Of a DNA stretch of 51,357 nucleotides, positions 49,440 to 51,357 are shown in pieces. The stretch's first letter is position 1. The number at the start of each line of letters is the position of its first letter. Made by a program: the position numbers and the translations under genes. The notes beneath the pieces are model-generated. The model was not told the DNA's origin and made no database searches. It saw only the letters and a program-made list of their open reading frames with translations. The stretch comes from Rubrobacter sp. (GTDB lineage Bacteria; Actinomycetota; Rubrobacteria; Rubrobacterales; Rubrobacteraceae), in assembly GCA_013697825.1 (NCBI GenBank), contig JACCWD010000058.1:1-51357 (forward strand), read 5' to 3'.

Positions 49440-50027
49440 CTAGAGTTCGTACCGCGTGAAGCGGCGGATGACGACGTTCTCCCCGAGCCTCTGTATCGTG
49501 TCCTGAAGGAGATCCCCGACCGTCTTGTCCATCTCCTTGACGTAATCCTGCGTGAGGAGAGCCTGCTCGGATGTCCACTTCTTTATGCGACCCTCCACAA
49601 TCTGCTGCGTGATGTTCTCGGGCTTGCCCATCTCGACCGCCTGCTTCTCGGCGATGGAGCGCTCTTCTTGGACGGACTCCGCCGGGATGTCCTCCGGCGC
49701 GACGCACAGCGGCTTCATGGATGCGATGTGGAGCGCGACGTTGCGGGCGAATTCCTTGAATTCCGGCGTGCGGGCCACGAAATCCGTCTCGCAGTTCACC
49801 TCGACGATGACCCCGACGCGCCCGTTGAAATGTATGTACGACTCGATGAGACCCTCGCTCGCCTCCCGCGAACCCTTCTTCGCCGCGATGGCCTGGCCGC
49901 GCTCTTTCAGTATACGCCGCGCGCCTTCGAGGTCGCCGCCCGACTCCTCGAGGGCTTTCTTCACGTCCATCATCCCGGCGGCGGTCTCCCCGCGGAGCTG
50001 CTTTATGTTCTCGATCTGGCTAGCCAA
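49440..50027 (-). CDS. tsf: Elongation factor Ts (short form)
   Basis: Nucleotide exchange factor of EF-Tu. 195 residues, the short form known from Thermus and some actinobacteria: UBA-like N-terminus (IKQLRGETAAGMMDVKKALEESGGDLEGA), NCETDFVAR motif, one core repeat and the C-terminal helix module. TTG start with GGGAG very close (2 nt). 6 nt after rpsB. Confidence 0.95.
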   Translation of the reverse strand: MASQIENIKQLRGETAAGMMDVKKALEESGGDLEGARRILKERGQAIAAKKGSREASEGLIESYIHFNGRVGVIVEVNCETDFVARTPEFKEFARNVALHIASMKPLCVAPEDIPAESVQEERSIAEKQAVEMGKPENITQQIVEGRIKKWTSEQALLTQDYVKEMDKTVGDLLQDTIQRLGENVVIRRFTRYEL

Positions 50028-50033
50028 AACTCC

Positions 50034-51230
50034 CTACTTCTCCTCTTCTTCGTTCTCTCCAGCGGCATCCTCGGGATGGCCGGAAGCCTCCTCCGGCTCG
50101 ACAACCTCACCCGACTTCGCCTCGGCCTCCTCCTCCACAGCCTCCTCGGCGGAAACCTCGGAAGGGGCTTCCTCTGAAGGAGCTTCGTCGGAAGGAGCTT
50201 CCTCGGCGGGCGCCTCTTCTGAAGGAGCTTCGGCGGAAGCGTCGGCTATGGCTTCGGCCTCCTCTTCGGCCTCAGCGTCTTCCTGAGCTTCGACTTGAGC
50301 CTCGGCCTCGGCATCCGAGGGGGCGGGGGTCAGCGCGACATCGCCGATGGTTCCGACGCTCGGGGGTTCGGCGGCCCCATTGCCGTTCGTCCCGCCGACG
50401 ACGGACGGCTCGGCGGAGGCTCCGTTGGCGGAGGCCGGAGCATCCGGCTGCGCGGCCCTCTCCTCGGACTCTTCCTCGGATGCCTTCGCCTCCTCGACGA
50501 CCGGGGGGACCGGACGCTCCTCGGCGGGGACGATGTCCTCACCGCGACCGGAGATCACCGCGTCGGCAATGAGGCGCGAGATGAGGCCGATCGCACGAAT
50601 CGCGTCGTCGTTGCCCGGTATGACATAGTCCACGACCTCCGGGTCACAGTTCGAGTCCGTGAGCGCGACGACGGGTATGCGGAGACGGTTCGCCTCCTTC
50701 ACGAGAAGCTCCTCGCGCTTCGGGTCAACGATGAAGACCGCTCCGGGGAGCCGGGCCATCTCGGTGAGGCCCGCGAAGTTGCGCCGCAGTTTCTGGTACT
50801 CCTTGCTCAGCGCGAACCAGTCCTTGCCGCTCTTGTCTTCCTCGGGGGTCTCCTCGATCCTCGCGGAGAGTCCCTTGAAATACTCGATGCGCGGCTGGAT
50901 GGTCTGGAAGTTCGTGAGCATACCGCCTATATACCTCTCGGCGACGTATGGCTGGCCGCTCCGGATGGCCTCTTCGGCGAGTGTGATCTGGGCCTGCTTC
51001 TTCGTCCCAACGAAGAGGACATCCCGTTTCGCCTCGGCGATGCTCCGAATGAAGTTGAGGCTCTTGTCCAGAAGAGTCAACGTCTGGTCGAGGTCTATGA
51101 TGTGGACTCCGGCCCGCTCGGCGAAAATGTACTTTTTCATCTTCGGGTTCCACCGCTTGGCTTGGTGGCCGAAATGGACCCCGGCCTCCAAAAGGTCGCG
51201 GATCCCGACTTTGCCGCTCGTATCCTGCAT
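50034..51230 (-). CDS. rpsB: Ribosomal protein S2 with long acidic tail
   Basis: 398 residues. The S2 core occupies about 1-235 (LLEAGVHFGHQAKRWNPKMKKYIF, FVGTKKQAQ, RYIGGMLTNFQTI, VPVVALTDSNCDPEVVDYVIPGNDDAIRAIGL). The remaining roughly 160 residues are a low-complexity Ala/Glu/Ser/Pro tail with repeats of EEAPSDEAPSEEAPSE type. ATG with AAAAGGAG 9 nt upstream. Confidence 0.95.
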   Translation of the reverse strand: MQDTSGKVGIRDLLEAGVHFGHQAKRWNPKMKKYIFAERAGVHIIDLDQTLTLLDKSLNFIRSIAEAKRDVLFVGTKKQAQITLAEEAIRSGQPYVAERYIGGMLTNFQTIQPRIEYFKGLSARIEETPEEDKSGKDWFALSKEYQKLRRNFAGLTEMARLPGAVFIVDPKREELLVKEANRLRIPVVALTDSNCDPEVVDYVIPGNDDAIRAIGLISRLIADAVISGRGEDIVPAEERPVPPVVEEAKASEEESEERAAQPDAPASANGASAEPSVVGGTNGNGAAEPPSVGTIGDVALTPAPSDAEAEAQVEAQEDAEAEEEAEAIADASAEAPSEEAPAEEAPSDEAPSEEAPSEVSAEEAVEEEAEAKSGEVVEPEEASGHPEDAAGENEEEEK

Positions 51231-51357
51231 GCTGCTTCACTCCTTTTAAGGTGGTTGGCTCCTCCGCCCGCGCCATGCAATCCGAAAGGTCATTGTTCCC
51301 TGCGGACCACCACCTGGACTTCGAGAGCCCACCGGCGGGCGTGCGTGGTCAAAACTT
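51231..51357 (-). other. rpsB leader, cut by the window end
   Basis: Contains the rpsB Shine-Dalgarno and, near the window end, TTGACC on the minus strand, a possible -35. No convincing -10 or known ribosomal leader structure was identified. Confidence 0.4.

Noticed and set aside
49440-50027. tsf as a truncated gene
   Set aside because: The 195-residue form has start, motif and C-terminal module and equals the short EF-Ts form of other bacteria.

Overview
The window looks like the chromosome of a high-GC actinobacterium, most likely of the Rubrobacter lineage. Evidence: scpA-scpB-rluB-cmk-der and FHA-MerR(FtsR) gene orders of actinobacterial type; a small RsiG-like protein with one c-di-GMP-binding signature, the form described from Rubrobacter; frequent ATA (Ile) and AGG (Arg) codons despite high GC; and very common TTG starts (about ten genes) beside GTG and ATG. 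The assignment is an inference. Almost everything is vertically inherited housekeeping DNA; no prophage, insertion sequence, CRISPR array, rRNA or tRNA gene was recognised.

Plus-strand half (1-12998): the 3' part of alanine dehydrogenase (the contig end is corrupted by G runs); scpA-scpB-rluB (chromosome condensation, 23S pseudouridylation); aroA; cmk-plsC-der; a nucleotidyltransferase-hexapeptide-phosphomannomutase fusion whose mutase half lacks the catalytic motifs; then a regulatory cluster rsiG-like, FHA/zinc-ribbon, ftsR-like MerR, followed by apt and a Xer-type recombinase. A terminator with a 13-bp perfect stem separates this from the opposing block.

Minus-strand half (51230 down to 13188), read from the right: rpsB-tsf-pyrH-frr-uppS-(repeat-rich gap)-cdsA-dxr-rseP-ispG, a membrane-protein gene with an in-frame amber codon, a DUF433/DUF5615 toxin-antitoxin-like pair, a GFA-type zinc protein, an acetamidase/formamidase, then rimP-nusA-infB-DUF503-rbfA-nrnA-truB-ribF-rpsO-pnp-M16 peptidase-RNase J-ftsK-rodZ-like-recA-recX-rny-GHKL ATPase-miaB-miaA-hflX-RibD-like reductase and a small exported protein. 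Most neighbours overlap by 4 bp (ATGA/GTGA type), so they are probably operons for translation, RNA turnover, isoprenoid/lipid precursors and cell division.

The least ordinary structure is intergenic. At five loci (19030-19265, 27919-27991, 33936-33981, 35295-35346, 46657-47210) short heptamers stand in tandem and are followed by copies of the same heptamer in inverted orientation, so each locus can fold back on itself. The heptamer differs between most loci but the architecture is the same. Other notable signals: four genes preceded by a -10 hexamer exactly 6-7 nt before the start codon (leaderless mRNAs), a promoter-terminator leader in front of rimP-nusA-infB, a CTG start with an optimal Shine-Dalgarno for uppS, and a Cys3His cluster at the end of NusA.
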